This document shows positions 1 through 9,467 of a stretch of DNA of 64,000 bases, piece after piece. The DNA is taken from contig NZ_CP078076.1 in NCBI RefSeq assembly GCF_023101165.1, positions 1,302,001-1,366,000 on the forward strand. The letters run 5' to 3'. A program made the position numbers and the translations under genes. Under the pieces are notes generated by a model that made no database searches, had not been told where the DNA came from, and saw nothing but the letters and a program-made list of their open reading frames with translations. The DNA is from Microbacterium sufflavum. Lineage in GTDB: Bacteria; Actinomycetota; Actinomycetes; Actinomycetales; Microbacteriaceae. The number at the start of each line of letters is the position of its first letter. Positions within the stretch are counted from its first letter, which is position 1.

Positions 1-88
1 ATCCCTTGTTCGCATCTTTCGCAAAAGTGATTCTCGTAGCGACGGGTCTATCGGGAAATCTCGGCTCGCACGAGGTGGAAGTCGGCGG

Positions 89-1003
89 TCAATTGAAGTA
101 GTCCTCGTCGACCTCAACGGCGCTGAAGTGCTTCTCCTCCTGAACGCCGACGCGATACGCGATCATGAGCTCTACGAGTCGGGAGCCGTCGATCAGGATG
201 ATCCGCGACGGCACCTTGTTCGCGTACTCGATTGCGCCGCTGGTGAACGCGCTGGTCGTGAGGAACACCCCGCGAGATGCCCCGAAGCCGTGCAGGGCTC
301 CGACGAACGCCTGGATCGCCTCGCGTCCGACGTTGTTGCCTTCTTTGTAGCGCTTGGCTTGAATGTAGACCTGATCAATGCCGAGCGCGTCTTGGTCGAT
401 GAGGCCGTCGACGCCCTCATCATTGGTTCCGCCGATGCGCTTGCCCCGTTGGGCCGCACCACCGTATCCCATCCTCAGCAGCAGATCGACGACTGCTTGC
501 TCGAAGAAGTCGGGATGGCTGTCGCGCAACCGGTCGAGAAGCTCGTCGCCGACGCGGGCCTCGATACGAGCGATCGCGTCTTCGATCACCTCCACCGGGT
601 CGGAGACTCCGTCTGCTTGTGGTGATGGGCTCGCTTCCGCAGAGTCGGCCTTTGTCTTCTCGGGCCAGAACGGTGCGAACACAACCTTGGCCAGGCCGTA
701 GTCGAATCCGTCGGGGTACCGTGCCAGAGCCGCGCGACCGGCTTCAGTGATCAGGTACCGTCCGCGTTCGGGTCGATCAACCCACCCTGCCTTGCTGAGG
801 TTGCTCAGCGCCCATCCCATGCGCTGCTCGAAGCGGGTACCCCCGGACTTCAGAGTCTCGGCGCGCGCCTCGTCTCCGACGTTCGCGTAATCGGCGACGG
901 CATCGAAGACCTCGCGACGATGGCGGCTCTGCCCATCCGAGAGAATCTGCAGCGTAGGGACGACGAGCATCGGCCAAATGGGAACGAGTGATTCTTCTGA
1001 CAT
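89..1003 (-). CDS. Mrr-family restriction endonuclease
   Basis: A 304-residue protein with the two-part Mrr layout. An N-terminal winged-helix (Mrr_N-like) region covers roughly residues 10-100. A C-terminal Mrr catalytic domain covers roughly 160-300 and shows the split PD-(D/E)xK site as DEGVDG followed by YIQAKRY. Enzymes of this family cut DNA, usually modified DNA, inside the cell. The ATG has an AAGGAA Shine-Dalgarno about 7 bases upstream. It lies 35 bases behind the Type ISP gene on the same strand, so the two are probably co-transcribed. The family call is firm. Whether it cuts methylated DNA or acts as the extra nuclease of the neighbouring system is inference. Confidence 0.9.
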   Translation of the reverse strand: MSEESLVPIWPMLVVPTLQILSDGQSRHRREVFDAVADYANVGDEARAETLKSGGTRFEQRMGWALSNLSKAGWVDRPERGRYLITEAGRAALARYPDGFDYGLAKVVFAPFWPEKTKADSAEASPSPQADGVSDPVEVIEDAIARIEARVGDELLDRLRDSHPDFFEQAVVDLLLRMGYGGAAQRGKRIGGTNDEGVDGLIDQDALGIDQVYIQAKRYKEGNNVGREAIQAFVGALHGFGASRGVFLTTSAFTSGAIEYANKVPSRIILIDGSRLVELMIAYRVGVQEEKHFSAVEVDEDYFN

Positions 1004-1038
1004 ACGGTTCTTCCTTGAGCTTCGCGACCTGGGCCGTC

Positions 1039-4000
1039 TCAGATGCCGAGGTCGGGCAGGGCGTCGACGATCTTCATCGTGTCGAGGCTCACCCGAGTGA
1101 TGCGGCCGATGAGGTCGATGATGTATCGAGGCTGCTCGTGCTCGCGTGACCAGTCGTTGGGGTCGTTGACGATGCCGGAAGCTTTGTCGGTCTTGACCTG
1201 ATAGCGCTCGATGATCCAGTCGAGCGCTGACCGGCTACCGAGCATGTAGCGCTGGGCGTCTGCAGGGATGCCGTCGAGATCGATGAACGCGTTATAGGTG
1301 ATGCGGGTCTTGTTCCACGCACCGACCTTTCCGGCATACTTCATTTTTTGGACCGCGAACCGGTCGAACTCATCCTCCGGTGCGCCCAGGCGAATGGACT
1401 CGGTGAGCGGATACGGCTCTATCGTTTCGTACCCGATGTGCAGCTCCGACAGCGTCCGCCCAGCGTCGACGAACGCCTCGAACCGATCCCGACCCGGCAC
1501 CATCGGGATGCGTGGCAGCTGTTTCTTCAGGTCGGCGGCGTAGCGGTCGCGGTACTCGGGTGAGTGCAGCAGCCCGTAGACATAGAAGAAGATGTCATCC
1601 TTCGTGACCTGAACACCGTACTCGTTCTGGTACTCGCCGAGTGCCCAGTCGGTGATGTTGTCGCTGCGTTCCGGCTCAGCGAGGAGCTGATTGGCGTCGG
1701 GCTGGGAGAAGGAATAGCGGGCGAATACTTGCCCGGAGTCAAGCAGATGAAGGTCGGGGATGTTGCGATTCATCAGCGCGGCGAAGTCAGGAAAGTGCGT
1801 AGCGGGGGACGTGAGGTAGATCGAGAGAGTGGCGTCGGTCCTTTCCGGAAAGTAACGCTCGATCGCTGCGGGCCGCTCGAGGATCTGAGAGTGCACGAAT
1901 ACGTACTGGCGATTGAATGGGCGATAGTCGGCGATCCGGATGCTCCCCGAACTGGGATCAATCGCCTGCCCCTGCAAGAGTCTATTCTTGAGGCCAACTG
2001 ACCAGCTGATCTTGCGCTTGTCACTTGTGATCATACGTTCAAGCGGCTCAGCGTTATCGGAATCGACCCATGCACGTTGTTCAGCGTTGAAAACTCCAAT
2101 GAATTCATCGACTCGGGCGGCAAGTTCGCGTGAATTCGCCCCGTACACCCAGGCATCCCTGCTTGTAGCGACCCCCGTGCCGAAACGTTCGAATAGTTTC
2201 TCCTCGGTCTTGTCGCGACTCCCGATGGTGGGATAGGCGTCGTAGCTCGGATCACGCTGGTTGATCCAGTCACCCTCGACATTCGGGGTGATCGTCTGCC
2301 AGTCGAGTGTGCCGATGGATGCGCCGTCGACCGTGGTGAGTTTCTCGTCGCGGGTGAGGTAGTCGCCTATGTCCTTGTAATGCAGAGTGCTGTCGGTGAC
2401 CGTTCCGGGGCGCTTGATGAGCAACAGGATCGCGACGGTGTTCCGCGATCCCGAATCGAAGATCTTGCCGCCTTCTTTGCGACTCTGTTCACCAGCAGTG
2501 CGTTGGTTACCACGGAGGTTGTAGACGTAGATGTCGTGGAACTCGCGGCTGAGGGTCTTGCGAAGCCCATCCGCCGAATTCGAATCGATGTAGCCACCGT
2601 TCGAGACGTATCCGATGATGCCACCCTGGTCGGATCTCAGCACGCGGTTGGAAGCCCAGCGAATAGCTCTGACGTAGGAGTCGTATAGATTCCGCTTCAA
2701 TGACGCGACCGATCGCTCCGCGTAGGTCTCTTCGATTGCGCGATCTAAGGTCGGGTATTTCAGATTAGCGTTGTTGTCGTTGCCGCTGGTCTGCCCGACC
2801 GAGTAGGGCGGGTTGCCGACGATTACGCGGATGTCGAGCGCGTTCTGTTCGACGACGCGGTCGCTATTCGAGGTAAACATGCGCTCGTCGAGCGCGTCGC
2901 CGTCTTCGGTCATCTGGAACGTGTCGGTGAGCACGATCCCACCGAACGACTCATAACCGACAGCATCCGCATCCTCGCCGCGCTCACGTGCCTGATCCTG
3001 CTGGAGGGCGTGGAAGGTCGCTTCGATGTTGATCGCGGCGATGTAGTACGCCATGAGTAGGATCTCGTTTGCGTGCAGCTCCTTCGTGTACTTGCGCAGC
3101 AGATCTGCCTGGTCGATCAGCCCGGACTGCAACAACCGCACGATGAATGTGCCGGTGCCGGTGAAGGGGTCGAGCACGTGTACACCCTCGTCGCTGATGC
3201 TCGCGCCGAAGTGCTCGCCGAGAGCATCATTGACGGCACGCAGGATGAAGTCGACGACTTCCATAGGCGTGTAGACGATGCCGAGGCTCTCCGCGACGCG
3301 CGGGAAGGCGAGCTTGAAAAACCGCTCGTAGAGCTCGGTGATGATCTTCTGTTTGCCCGCCGCGCTCGTAATGCCCTCCGCGCGTACCCTGACGGAGCGG
3401 TAGAAGTTCTCCAGTTGTGCCGTCTCGGAGTCGAGGTTGTACCCATCGAGCACGCTGAGCATGCGGTCCATCACCTGGGAAACCGGGTTGTGCTCGCTGA
3501 ACGCATAGTCCTCAAACAGCGCATCAAACACCGGCTTGGTGATGAGGTGCTGCACGAGCATGTCGACGGCGTCACGGCTGGTGATGCCGTCATTGAGGTT
3601 CGCCTGCAGCGCTTCGTGGAAGCCGGCGAACTCAGTCTGCGCCTCGGACACGGTGTCGAGGATCGTCTGGATGCGAGTAACCTGCCGGTCGGCGATGTCT
3701 TTGACGTCGCCGGCCCAGTCTTCCCAGTACCGGCGGTCGCCGACCTTCTTCACCATCCGGGCAAAGATTGCGTCTTGCCACTCGGCGGCGTTCGCCATTG
3801 AGAACAGGGCTGCGCTCGCGTCAGCATCCGACGATGCCGTGCCGGGGTCGCGGTCGTTGCCGGCTCCGCCGATGCCGATGACATCGATCCGGTTATTGGC
3901 TTTCTTGTCGAGGTCGATCTTGTTGATCATCGCCTCGAAGCGGTCATCGTGCGCACGCAGGGCCTGAAGCACGTCCCAGACGACCTTGTACTTCTTATTG

Positions 4001-5928
4001 TCGTTCAGTGCCGTCCCGGGGTCCTGCGATGCAGGCACCGCGATCGGCAGGATGATGTACCCATACTCTTTGCCCTCAGCGCGGCGCATCACCCGACCAA
4101 CAGCCTGGACGACGTCGACTTGCGAGTTGCGGGGGTTAAGGAAGAGCACGGCGTCGAGACTGGGAACGTCCACGCCCTCGGTGAGGCACTTCGCGTTCGT
4201 GAGAATGCGGCATTCATTCGCCGCCTCTCCCGCTTGCAACCAATCCAACCTGGCCGAGCGTTCTAGTACGTTGAACGTGCCGTCGACGTGTTTGGCCTGC
4301 AGCTCGAGAGCGGAGTCGCCATTGCGGGCGTTCATGAGCAGTTCGCGTCCGATGACGTTCATCTGATTCGCGATTGCCTTGGACTCGTTGATGTTCCGCG
4401 CGAACGCGACCGCGCGCTGCATAGGCGCGTCATCCGTGATCGAAAGGCGCTCGCCATTCACGCCGCGCTTTGAGAGACCGTTCCAGCATCCGACGATGCG
4501 GGCGACGTCATCGAGGTTCATGTCGCCCTCGCGTGCGAGGAGGTCTTGGAAGCTAGTCGCGACAGATTCTTCATCGACGGCGAGGATGAGCACCTTGTAG
4601 TCAGAGAGGTGTCCCATCTCGACGGCGCGCCCGAAACCGAGGTGATGGAATTCCGGGCCGAAGGTGTGTTCGTCATCCATCGAGTAGGTGACGACGCCGT
4701 CCTTCGCGGCCTTCGCCTTCGAGTCCTCGACGTACACGCGCGGGGTGGCCGTCATATACAGCCGCTTCTTCGCCGCGAGGAACTCGGTGTTATGCACGCG
4801 GACGAACGCGCTGTCGTCACTACCGGGCTGAGAGATGCCGGTCGTGCGATGCGCCTCGTCACAGATCACCAGGTCGAACTCTGGAAGGCCTAGCTGGTGT
4901 GCCTGGTGGATCACATCGATCGACTGGTAAGTGGAGAACACGACCGAGATAGCTTCTTCACCTGTGGAGATCTGGAAGCGGTGGAGCAGCTTCGCCGGAT
5001 CGGTCGTCGCGGGGAATCCAAGATCGTGGGCGGAGACGTCCTCGTTCTCTTTGCGCCCCACCGAGGAATCCGAACACACAGCGAACGGCCGGATCGGGAC
5101 ATCCGCCTGCGCAGTCCATTCGTTCAGCGTTTGCTGCAGCAGCGCGATCGACGGCACGAGGAACAGCACCGAGCCACCAACGGGGACATGCTCCTCCACG
5201 AGCTTCAGCGACGTGAACGTTTTTCCCGTGCCGCAAGCCATAATCAGCTTGCCGCGATCGTGCGTCGCGAACCCGGCGATCACATCGTCGATCGCCTCGC
5301 GCTGGTACTTGCGTGGAGCCTTACCCGGACCCTTATACAGAACCTCAGGAGTGCGCGGGTCGAACAGCGACCAGTCAATGCGGGAATCAGCGAGATTGTT
5401 CAGATCGACCCGCTGCACAGGTTTCGACTGATCGTTCAGCGCCGCCTCAGCATGCTTGGACCAATTCCGAGCCGTTGTGACGATCATCCCGCTAGCGAAC
5501 GGAGCCTTGCCCAGCTCGGTAAAGAACGAATCGATCTCCTGCTTCGGCAGGGACCGAGCGGGATCATAGAACTTTGCCTGAATGGCGGTGAACTCACCGG
5601 TGTACCGATCCTGCGCGACCAGATCGATGCCTGTGTCAGGTCGGCCAGCACGCCCCGGCCACTCCTGCCACATCCACACATCGGAGAACAGGTCCACGTA
5701 CTTTGGCTCTGTCTGCAGGTAGCTCTTGAGGAACCGCTCGAACTTTGAGCCCTTGTCTCGCTCATTCGTCGCCGAACGATACATGTCATCCAACAGGTCC
5801 CAGAGGGTGACCTGCGGGTTCGTCGGCCTCAGCGAGCGCCGGAGCAGTCCCGACGTCTCCTCGCTGTCGGGCGTCGTTGCATCCGGCGTCGATGTAAAAG
5901 AGACAGACATATGCCTATGCTCTCGCAT
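1039..5928 (-). CDS. Type ISP single-polypeptide restriction-modification enzyme (nuclease-helicase-methyltransferase)
   Basis: A 1629-residue protein that joins restriction and modification in one chain, as in the LlaGI/LlaBIII class. Visible in order: an Mrr-like nuclease (DTGID at 98-102, QAK at 117-119); an SF2 helicase with Walker A ACGTGKT near 231-237 and DEAH at 357-360; an N6-adenine methyltransferase with LDPFTGTGTF near 917 and NPPY near 1037; and a C-terminal region expected to recognise the target. Length and domain order match the family. The ATG at 5928 has GGAG six bases upstream; a second in-frame ATG lies at 5910. No separate specificity or methylase subunit is nearby, as expected for this type. 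All key motifs are intact, so it should be active. Confidence 0.93.
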   Translation of the reverse strand: MREHRHMSVSFTSTPDATTPDSEETSGLLRRSLRPTNPQVTLWDLLDDMYRSATNERDKGSKFERFLKSYLQTEPKYVDLFSDVWMWQEWPGRAGRPDTGIDLVAQDRYTGEFTAIQAKFYDPARSLPKQEIDSFFTELGKAPFASGMIVTTARNWSKHAEAALNDQSKPVQRVDLNNLADSRIDWSLFDPRTPEVLYKGPGKAPRKYQREAIDDVIAGFATHDRGKLIMACGTGKTFTSLKLVEEHVPVGGSVLFLVPSIALLQQTLNEWTAQADVPIRPFAVCSDSSVGRKENEDVSAHDLGFPATTDPAKLLHRFQISTGEEAISVVFSTYQSIDVIHQAHQLGLPEFDLVICDEAHRTTGISQPGSDDSAFVRVHNTEFLAAKKRLYMTATPRVYVEDSKAKAAKDGVVTYSMDDEHTFGPEFHHLGFGRAVEMGHLSDYKVLILAVDEESVATSFQDLLAREGDMNLDDVARIVGCWNGLSKRGVNGERLSITDDAPMQRAVAFARNINESKAIANQMNVIGRELLMNARNGDSALELQAKHVDGTFNVLERSARLDWLQAGEAANECRILTNAKCLTEGVDVPSLDAVLFLNPRNSQVDVVQAVGRVMRRAEGKEYGYIILPIAVPASQDPGTALNDNKKYKVVWDVLQALRAHDDRFEAMINKIDLDKKANNRIDVIGIGGAGNDRDPGTASSDADASAALFSMANAAEWQDAIFARMVKKVGDRRYWEDWAGDVKDIADRQVTRIQTILDTVSEAQTEFAGFHEALQANLNDGITSRDAVDMLVQHLITKPVFDALFEDYAFSEHNPVSQVMDRMLSVLDGYNLDSETAQLENFYRSVRVRAEGITSAAGKQKIITELYERFFKLAFPRVAESLGIVYTPMEVVDFILRAVNDALGEHFGASISDEGVHVLDPFTGTGTFIVRLLQSGLIDQADLLRKYTKELHANEILLMAYYIAAINIEATFHALQQDQARERGEDADAVGYESFGGIVLTDTFQMTEDGDALDERMFTSNSDRVVEQNALDIRVIVGNPPYSVGQTSGNDNNANLKYPTLDRAIEETYAERSVASLKRNLYDSYVRAIRWASNRVLRSDQGGIIGYVSNGGYIDSNSADGLRKTLSREFHDIYVYNLRGNQRTAGEQSRKEGGKIFDSGSRNTVAILLLIKRPGTVTDSTLHYKDIGDYLTRDEKLTTVDGASIGTLDWQTITPNVEGDWINQRDPSYDAYPTIGSRDKTEEKLFERFGTGVATSRDAWVYGANSRELAARVDEFIGVFNAEQRAWVDSDNAEPLERMITSDKRKISWSVGLKNRLLQGQAIDPSSGSIRIADYRPFNRQYVFVHSQILERPAAIERYFPERTDATLSIYLTSPATHFPDFAALMNRNIPDLHLLDSGQVFARYSFSQPDANQLLAEPERSDNITDWALGEYQNEYGVQVTKDDIFFYVYGLLHSPEYRDRYAADLKKQLPRIPMVPGRDRFEAFVDAGRTLSELHIGYETIEPYPLTESIRLGAPEDEFDRFAVQKMKYAGKVGAWNKTRITYNAFIDLDGIPADAQRYMLGSRSALDWIIERYQVKTDKASGIVNDPNDWSREHEQPRYIIDLIGRITRVSLDTMKIVDALPDLGI

Positions 5929-6028
5929 ACTCGACTCCGCATGTTGAGACGGATCGACGCGTGTCCGCTCTTGATGCGTCGTCGCGAGCTATGAGTTTTG
6001 AGACCCGCCGAGCGCATCGTTCGGTTCT

Positions 6029-6415
6029 CTATTCGAATCCGCCCGTAAACCGCCCGTGCATCGTTCTGCTCGAGTCGTTCGCCCGACACGTGTGAGTCCG
6101 ACCGGTCGATCACCACGCGCTCCGGATTCTCCGTGTAGAAGAACAGCGTCGTGAGGTCGTTGCTCGATGCAAAAAACAGCTCGCCGTCCACGACGTAGGT
6201 CACGGTATCGCCGGAGACGGACCGGGGTACCGAGACGAAGTTCGCCGCCCACCGCACGAACAGCACCGATGCCACCAGCACCGCATCGACGACGCCGACC
6301 GCGGGTTGTGCGTCAGCAAGACAAGAACGACCGTCGCCAACATCACGATGGTCCCGCTTTTCGGCATCCGCTTCAGCTTGGACAGCTTCACGCTGTGCCA
6401 ATCGAACGCACCGAG
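6029..6415 (-). pseudogene. Decayed 3' remnant of a SulP transporter gene (STAS end)
   Basis: This stretch aligns with the 3' end of the intact sulP gene at 14435-15931, including the same TAG stop (6029-6031). Recognisable pieces are LKRMPKS, ASVLFVR, GELFFASSNDLTTLF and TMHGR followed by TGGFE. Relative to the intact copy it has lost about 80 bases of the STAS domain (around 6087) and has a one-base frameshift near 6300, so no single frame reads through. The two copies differ at many positions, roughly one in five by eye, so this is not a fresh duplication. The homology stops about 14 bases before the stop codon of the helicase gene. Together with the intact gene it brackets the five-gene operon as a direct repeat. 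Confidence 0.88.
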
Positions 6416-6428
6416 TCCGTCGTCAGCG

Positions 6429-9400
6429 TCACCCCCGCCCCGGTGGCCGAAGGTCGAGCGCCCCCACCGTAAGGTCCCGGTCCACGCCACCCTGCTGCAT
6501 CAGCCGCAGCATGTCCTCCTGTCGGGGTTGCCCGAGGGTGAGGCGGTACAGGGTCAAGGCGTCGAGCAGCCGTTCGTACTTGTCGTGGTCGCGGCTCAAC
6601 GTGAACGAGGCGATCCGCCGGTGGATGCGGGCGTCTCCCTCGTAGACCCACCACGGCGCGAACTGGCCGAGCCGTTCAGTGTCGGGTGACGCGAGCGCGG
6701 CAGTGAACGCGGCGTCCCACGCCCCGTCCGTCGAGGACAGCACGTCCGCCCAGTGCGCGGCGGCGACGTTCTTGCGCACGGCGTGGCCCATGAACCGGTG
6801 CACCCGACCCTCGCGCTGCTCGAAGTCGACCGGGTTCGACGGCAGGTTCCAGTGCACGACGGCATGGCTCCACCAGTGGAAGTCGATCCCCTCCTGACCG
6901 ATGCTCGTCGACGCCAGCACGAACGGGGCGAAGGGGCTGTTGAACGCCGCGCGCACTTCGCTCTGACGTGCCGCGACCTTCTCGTCGGCGTCCGTGCCCG
7001 TGCCGCCGTACCGCACCGCGAACCTCGTCGGGAACGGGATCTGTGCACGCTCGGCAGTCGCCTCGTGCCCGCGCAGCGTTGCCGCATTCGTCCGCACCGC
7101 CGACGCCGCACTCGTCGCGACCTTCCACAGCCCCTCGTCGTCGAGCAGCCCGCCACCGAGGTCGCTGCGCAACTGGTGCACGTACTCGTCGATGACCGCC
7201 TGCAGGTTCCCGTCCGCGCAGTAGTCCAGCACGGCGCTCCAGTAGTGCGCACCCGGGGCGCCGACCGTGTCGAGGAGGGCCGCGGCATCCGGCCGGGCGA
7301 ACAGCGAACGCAGACCGAGCGACAGCACCCACGCCGCATGCCACACACCCGCCTCCGTCGCGTCCTCCGACGCCGCGCCCCGCAACGCCCGATACGCGAT
7401 CGACCCCGGGGCGTGCGCGCCGAAACGGGCCAGGTCGCGGTGCGCGCTGGGGCTCTGATCCATCGCGTCGACCGCTGCCCGCACATAGTCCGCGAAACGG
7501 CCGGACCGCGCGTCGAGCACCCGCAGCACCGACAGGGCGTTCACGCCTGCCGGCACGGCACCGGCTGTCGCGAAGAAAGCATGCGACGGCTCGGCAGCGT
7601 CATCCTCGGCGGCCGCGCTCGCCGTGAACGCCTCCGCATCGACGAGCCTGCCGGCCGCACGCGCCGCCCGCAGCGGATCCCACGACTCGGCCAGAGTCGG
7701 ATGCGGCCAGAACAACGCCAGCGAGTTCATCTGCGACGGCCGCCCCGCCTCGCTCATCGCCCACGTCAACCGACTGCTCGACGAATCCGTCGACCGGTCG
7801 GACCCCGCATACGCGCGGCGAGCGGCCTCGTGACTGAGCAGGCCGGCGACCGCGGTCGGCACCCCGTTCCACGCCGAGAACACGACGTGCTTCGTGACAT
7901 CCCCCACGCTCGAGAACACGGGGCCCGGCCGCAGATACGGCATCGACGGCGGCATCCAGAGCAGCTTCCACCAGCCGCGCCCGACCGTGTCAGCGGCCAG
8001 CGCGCGCAAGAGACCGTTGCCGAGATCGAGCTCCACCCGCGCACTCACGTCGTCCCGCGTCAGCCCTCTGGTCGCCGCCAGCAGTTCGCGGACCGTGACA
8101 TCGTCCCGGTCGAGCGCGTCCCGAACACTGCTCCCCGACTTGTACGTGTCCATGAACGAGGCGAAGTACGGGATCGACTTCCACTGCTCCAGATCCACCC
8201 GCGCCCCGATGTGGGTGCCGAGCCGATGCAGTGCCGACCAGTCGGAGATCTCCGCCGCGGTCGGCACCGCGCCGTCGAGCGGGCGGTCGACCACCATGTC
8301 CTGGTTGCGCGCCAGCGGAGGCCGCTCCGACCGCGACAGATACGGAAGCAGCACCTCCCGCACCCGGTGCGCGGATGCTTCGGCATCGCCGTCGGTGATC
8401 ATGGCGAACCGGTGCGCGTCGAGCGCCTCCTTGACTGATCTGACACGCGCGTCGTCCTCGTCGGTCAGGAACTCGATGAGCCTGAGGAAATCGGCATGGT
8501 GGTTCTCGCCGACCTCGGCCTGTGTCGTATAGGGCTTGAACGGCGTCGCCGAGAGGAGCAGGACCTTGGCGCCATCGGCGTTGAACAGGTCATGGGCGAG
8601 CTCACCGCCCTCGGTCGTCGGATCGAGGAGCGGGCGGAAGCGCTGGAACTCGTCGAGGATGATGAGGTCGGGCTCGAGGGCGTCCACCCCCGCCCGCGCC
8701 AGATGCCGACGCAGCTTCGCGACGAGCTCCATCACCTCGTGCCACAGTCGACCACGGGTCGGGCGTTCGCCCAGGGTCCGGGTCTCCTCGCGGAGCTCGA
8801 GGAACCGCGCCCACAGGCCGTCCCCGATGATCGCCTCCTGGTAGCGCCCGGCGATCTCGGGATCGGCGCCGTCCTCGCCCAGACGGTCTCGCGTCCACTG
8901 CACCCGCGCCCCGAAGTTCCTCGCCGACTGCACCGCCCCCTGGAAGAGCCAGCGCGTCGGCTCGTCCTCGTCCACCCCGAGCGCATCCTCCGCCAGCACG
9001 CACAGCAGTGCCCGCTCGTCGCCGTTGCCCGACCGCCAGCCGCCCTCCTTGAACGAGGTGCCCGGGGTGAACGAAACGAGGTTCACCTTCTTGCGGCTCG
9101 TGTCGTCGGCGGCTGCGAGCTTGCGGCTCTCCCGCGCCAACAGCGTGAGCCGTGTCGCCATCGCGAGGTGCTTGTCGCCGGTGACGTTCAGACGCTGCAG
9201 GTTCTGGTTGGCGAGGTCGGCGTTGCTGCAGATGTACACGATGTCGATGCGCTTCACCGCATCGACCTCGTTCAACTCCTGGATGGCCCTGGCGATGATC
9301 CCCCGCGCGATCACGCTCTTGCCCAACCCGGTCTCGTCCGCGACGAGGAACCGCCCGCTGCCGTCGACACGCCCTGACCCGTAGAAGCGGTCGATCACAT

Positions 9401-9467
9401 GCTCCACCGCGTCCTGCTGGAAGCCCTTGAGCCCGCGCATCACCGCCTCGACGTCGAGACCCGTCAT
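6429..9467 (-). CDS. Large SF2/SNF2-like helicase of the five-gene defence operon
   Basis: A 1012-residue protein. The first RecA domain has a Walker A of the form ADETGLGKS at about 43-51 and a DEFQ Walker B near residue 269. The second has STSIGQEGIDF near 855 and an arginine-finger-like QREGRVHR motif near 885. About 500 residues of unrecognised sequence separate the halves. The ATG at 9467 overlaps the stop of the PLD gene as ATGA, so it is preferred over an ATG 36 bases upstream. It is the last gene of the operon and ends just before the sulP remnant. It probably moves along DNA or RNA using ATP; the substrate cannot be read from the sequence. The ending looks complete. Confidence 0.88.
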   Translation of the reverse strand: MTGLDVEAVMRGLKGFQQDAVEHVIDRFYGSGRVDGSGRFLVADETGLGKSVIARGIIARAIQELNEVDAVKRIDIVYICSNADLANQNLQRLNVTGDKHLAMATRLTLLARESRKLAAADDTSRKKVNLVSFTPGTSFKEGGWRSGNGDERALLCVLAEDALGVDEDEPTRWLFQGAVQSARNFGARVQWTRDRLGEDGADPEIAGRYQEAIIGDGLWARFLELREETRTLGERPTRGRLWHEVMELVAKLRRHLARAGVDALEPDLIILDEFQRFRPLLDPTTEGGELAHDLFNADGAKVLLLSATPFKPYTTQAEVGENHHADFLRLIEFLTDEDDARVRSVKEALDAHRFAMITDGDAEASAHRVREVLLPYLSRSERPPLARNQDMVVDRPLDGAVPTAAEISDWSALHRLGTHIGARVDLEQWKSIPYFASFMDTYKSGSSVRDALDRDDVTVRELLAATRGLTRDDVSARVELDLGNGLLRALAADTVGRGWWKLLWMPPSMPYLRPGPVFSSVGDVTKHVVFSAWNGVPTAVAGLLSHEAARRAYAGSDRSTDSSSSRLTWAMSEAGRPSQMNSLALFWPHPTLAESWDPLRAARAAGRLVDAEAFTASAAAEDDAAEPSHAFFATAGAVPAGVNALSVLRVLDARSGRFADYVRAAVDAMDQSPSAHRDLARFGAHAPGSIAYRALRGAASEDATEAGVWHAAWVLSLGLRSLFARPDAAALLDTVGAPGAHYWSAVLDYCADGNLQAVIDEYVHQLRSDLGGGLLDDEGLWKVATSAASAVRTNAATLRGHEATAERAQIPFPTRFAVRYGGTGTDADEKVAARQSEVRAAFNSPFAPFVLASTSIGQEGIDFHWWSHAVVHWNLPSNPVDFEQREGRVHRFMGHAVRKNVAAAHWADVLSSTDGAWDAAFTAALASPDTERLGQFAPWWVYEGDARIHRRIASFTLSRDHDKYERLLDALTLYRLTLGQPRQEDMLRLMQQGGVDRDLTVGALDLRPPGRG

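Noticed and set aside
1..88. Left edge of the window
   Set aside because: No gene, repeat or terminator could be supported in these bases.
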